From positions 186,001 through 250,000 of the forward strand of contig NZ_CP080376.1 in NCBI RefSeq assembly GCF_019443405.1: 64,000 nt of DNA. The letters run 5' to 3'. The translations under genes and the position numbers were made by a program. Position 1 is the first letter of the stretch. Every line of letters starts with the position of its first letter. The notes under the pieces were generated by a model that saw only the letters and a list, made by a program, of their open reading frames with translations, had not been told where the DNA came from and did no database searches. This stretch comes from Brevundimonas sp. PAMC22021. GTDB taxonomy: Bacteria; Pseudomonadota; Alphaproteobacteria; Caulobacterales; Caulobacteraceae. Shown piece after piece: positions 60,140 to 64,000 of the stretch.

Positions 60140-60729
60140 TGGGCGGCCTCCTGGGCGTAGGTCGTGGACTGGGGCTCAAGCGCGGGCTTGAGCAGGCGAT
60201 AGTGCAGGCGGGCGAACCACACGGTTCCATTGACCAGCCAGATGGTGAAGACGGTGGTCAGGGCGGCGATGAAGACGCCGCCGGCCATGAAGGCGAGACC
60301 CATCAGGATCGCGGCCAGCGGTCCGCCGGGAAAGCCCGCGAAGGGACCGGCCACCATGATCGCGCCGCCGCCGAAGAACAGGCCGATGGCGGCGATGTAG
60401 AAGCCGAACAAGGCCCCGACCACGCCCATGAAGATCGGCAGCAGGATCAGGATGTCCAGCGCGCCCAGGCCCAGCACCGCGAAGACGGCGGAGGCGGCGG
60501 CCGACGGGTTCTTTTCCTGACGCCAGCGCTGGATGCCCGCCTCGGCCTTCAGTTCGCGGGCCAGGCGGTCAGGGTCGCCAAGGGCGGCCGAGACCTGGGC
60601 CTCGGTGCGGCCGGCGGCCAGGCCGTCGTCGAAATGGGCCTCGTAGTCGTTGAGGATGTCGGAGGCGGTGGAGGTCGGCAGGCCGACCAGGCCGGCCTTC
60701 AGGCGACGAAGGAAGTCGGCGCGCGTCAT
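60136..60729 (-). CDS. DUF1700 / HAAS domain membrane protein
   Basis: 197 residues. MTRADFLRRLKAGLVGLPTS, then DYEAHFDDGLAAGRTEAQVS and ALGDPDRLARELKAEAG are the HAAS pattern. Three membrane helices follow (near 80-105, 110-135 and 140-170). Co-occurs with PadR regulators, as here. Confidence 0.9.
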   Translation of the reverse strand: MTRADFLRRLKAGLVGLPTSTASDILNDYEAHFDDGLAAGRTEAQVSAALGDPDRLARELKAEAGIQRWRQEKNPSAAASAVFAVLGLGALDILILLPIFMGVVGALFGFYIAAIGLFFGGGAIMVAGPFAGFPGGPLAAILMGLAFMAGGVFIAALTTVFTIWLVNGTVWFARLHYRLLKPALEPQSTTYAQEAAQ

Positions 60730-61088
60730 TGGGCGGCTCCCGTGGGTTCAGGGGTGGATTGGATGGCCGTGTCGGCGACGACGGCGTCGACCGAGCGGGC
60801 GAAGGCGGACCATTCCGCGGACTGAGCCTCGAAGGCCGAGCGACCGGCGGGCGTCAGGCGATAGTATTTGCGCGACGGTCCGGCCGAGGATTCGACCAGA
60901 TAGGTCTCGACCAAGCCGTCCGACTGCATGCGGCGCATCAGCGGATAGATGGTCCCCTCGCCCATGCCGATGGCGTCGGACAGGCGGCTGGCGATCTCAT
61001 AGGCGTAGCTGTCCGCCCGGTGCAGAAGGGCCAGGACGCAAAGGCCCAGCACGCCCTTCTTCAGCTGTATCTCGATGGTTTCAGGCAC
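60726..61088 (-). CDS. PadR family transcriptional regulator
   Basis: 120 residues, GTG start with AGGAG upstream. LKKGVLGLCVLALLHRADSY then AYEIASRLSD, MGEGTIYPLMRRMQSDGLVE and RKYYRLTPAGRSAFE are the PadR winged helix and dimer helix. It probably senses an effector and controls the two membrane genes that follow by ATGA overlaps. Confidence 0.95.
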   Translation of the reverse strand: MPETIEIQLKKGVLGLCVLALLHRADSYAYEIASRLSDAIGMGEGTIYPLMRRMQSDGLVETYLVESSAGPSRKYYRLTPAGRSAFEAQSAEWSAFARSVDAVVADTAIQSTPEPTGAAQ

Positions 61089-61337
61089 CTCGGTTTCTCC
61101 TGTGATGGAGGGAGACTACCGACAGGTATCATGCGGCGCAAGGTAGCTGTCGAAACATGACATCGATTTAATCCCAGTGGTTTGCGAGCGGACGCGGCGT
61201 CGCTGATCGCTTGGCAAGCCAGACATGATCCGATACGGACGGACCATAGGGAGCGTGCGGCGAAAACGCCGTGCGGAGCAGTTGCGATTTGTTCGCAAAG
61301 GCTTGCGGCAGAACGACTTACACGAGGGACGGCTCGC
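61089..61337. other. Divergent control region between padR and ctaC
   Basis: 249 bases without a gene. Interleaved repeats CTACC/GGTAG and GACAG/CTGTC lie within 61110-61155, near the expected padR promoter. A CGGCG-AAAA-CGCCG stem occurs near 61260. No clear ctaC promoter can be fixed. Confidence 0.45.

Positions 61338-64000
<2,663 letters not shown>

Overview
The window reads as chromosomal DNA of a high-G+C alphaproteobacterium of the Caulobacteraceae, most likely Brevundimonas or a close relative. This is inferred from gene content, not a database match. The supporting points are a dnaA-dnaN-recF-gyrB cluster, a divergent hemCD / tsaD-gpsA arrangement, GANTC (CcrM-type) sites clustered before dnaA, a motA of the alphaproteobacterial type, large TonB-dependent receptors, a TPP riboswitch before thiC, and about 65% G+C in most genes.

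Layout. 1-7537: a polysaccharide-use locus with a cut GH43 glycosidase, a second GH43 enzyme, a large TonB-dependent receptor behind a LacI-type palindrome, and a DUF4861 protein. 7584-7660: tRNA-Arg(CCG). 8238-14715: dnaA, dnaN, recF and gyrB, with an unusual heptad-repeat inverted element between dnaN and recF. 14722-20349 (minus strand): a DUF6491 lipoprotein, mnmC, an alanine-rich lipoprotein with a clear terminator, motA and a fatty-acid-CoA synthetase. 20539-25226: a PQQ-type sugar dehydrogenase, a DUF2218 protein, an ABC-2 exporter pair and a proline-rich membrane protein. 25236-29626: tsaD-gpsA-Rieske on the minus strand, hemC-hemD on the plus strand, then tRNA-Thr(CGT). 29773-37864: metK, a pentapeptide-repeat protein, gpmA with a RibD-like deaminase, a 25-residue membrane peptide upstream of a phosphohexomutase, DUF1206 and a GT4 glycosyltransferase.

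38430-40849 stands out as foreign: sampled 60-base lines run at 38-57% G+C against about 65% outside. It holds three tightly coupled genes. The first is broken by a one-base frameshift, the second is a small beta-rich protein, and the third is a ComEC-like metallo-beta-lactamase-fold hydrolase whose end overlaps the 3' end of thiC. I do not recognise this module and regard it as the best candidate for an undescribed (possibly conflict or defence) system.

40824-50081: thiC with its TPP riboswitch and an in-frame heptad-repeat element, the TIGR02587/TIGR02588 membrane pair, a D-cysteine desulfhydrase-like enzyme, a nitronate monooxygenase, a self-regulating membrane protein / XRE pair behind tandem palindromes, a racemase, a nucleoside hydrolase and ribokinase. 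50116-64000: an S9 peptidase, yebC, a ParDE-type toxin-antitoxin pair, MgtC, ruvC-ruvA-ruvB, an AAA ATPase with its own promoter lying between ruvB and ybgC, a PadR-HAAS-GIN operon on the minus strand, and ctaC followed by ctaD, which runs off the end.

The two heptad-repeat elements (10949-11035 and 42214-42316) differ in sequence but share one architecture. One supplies the recF start codon and the other is translated inside ThiC.
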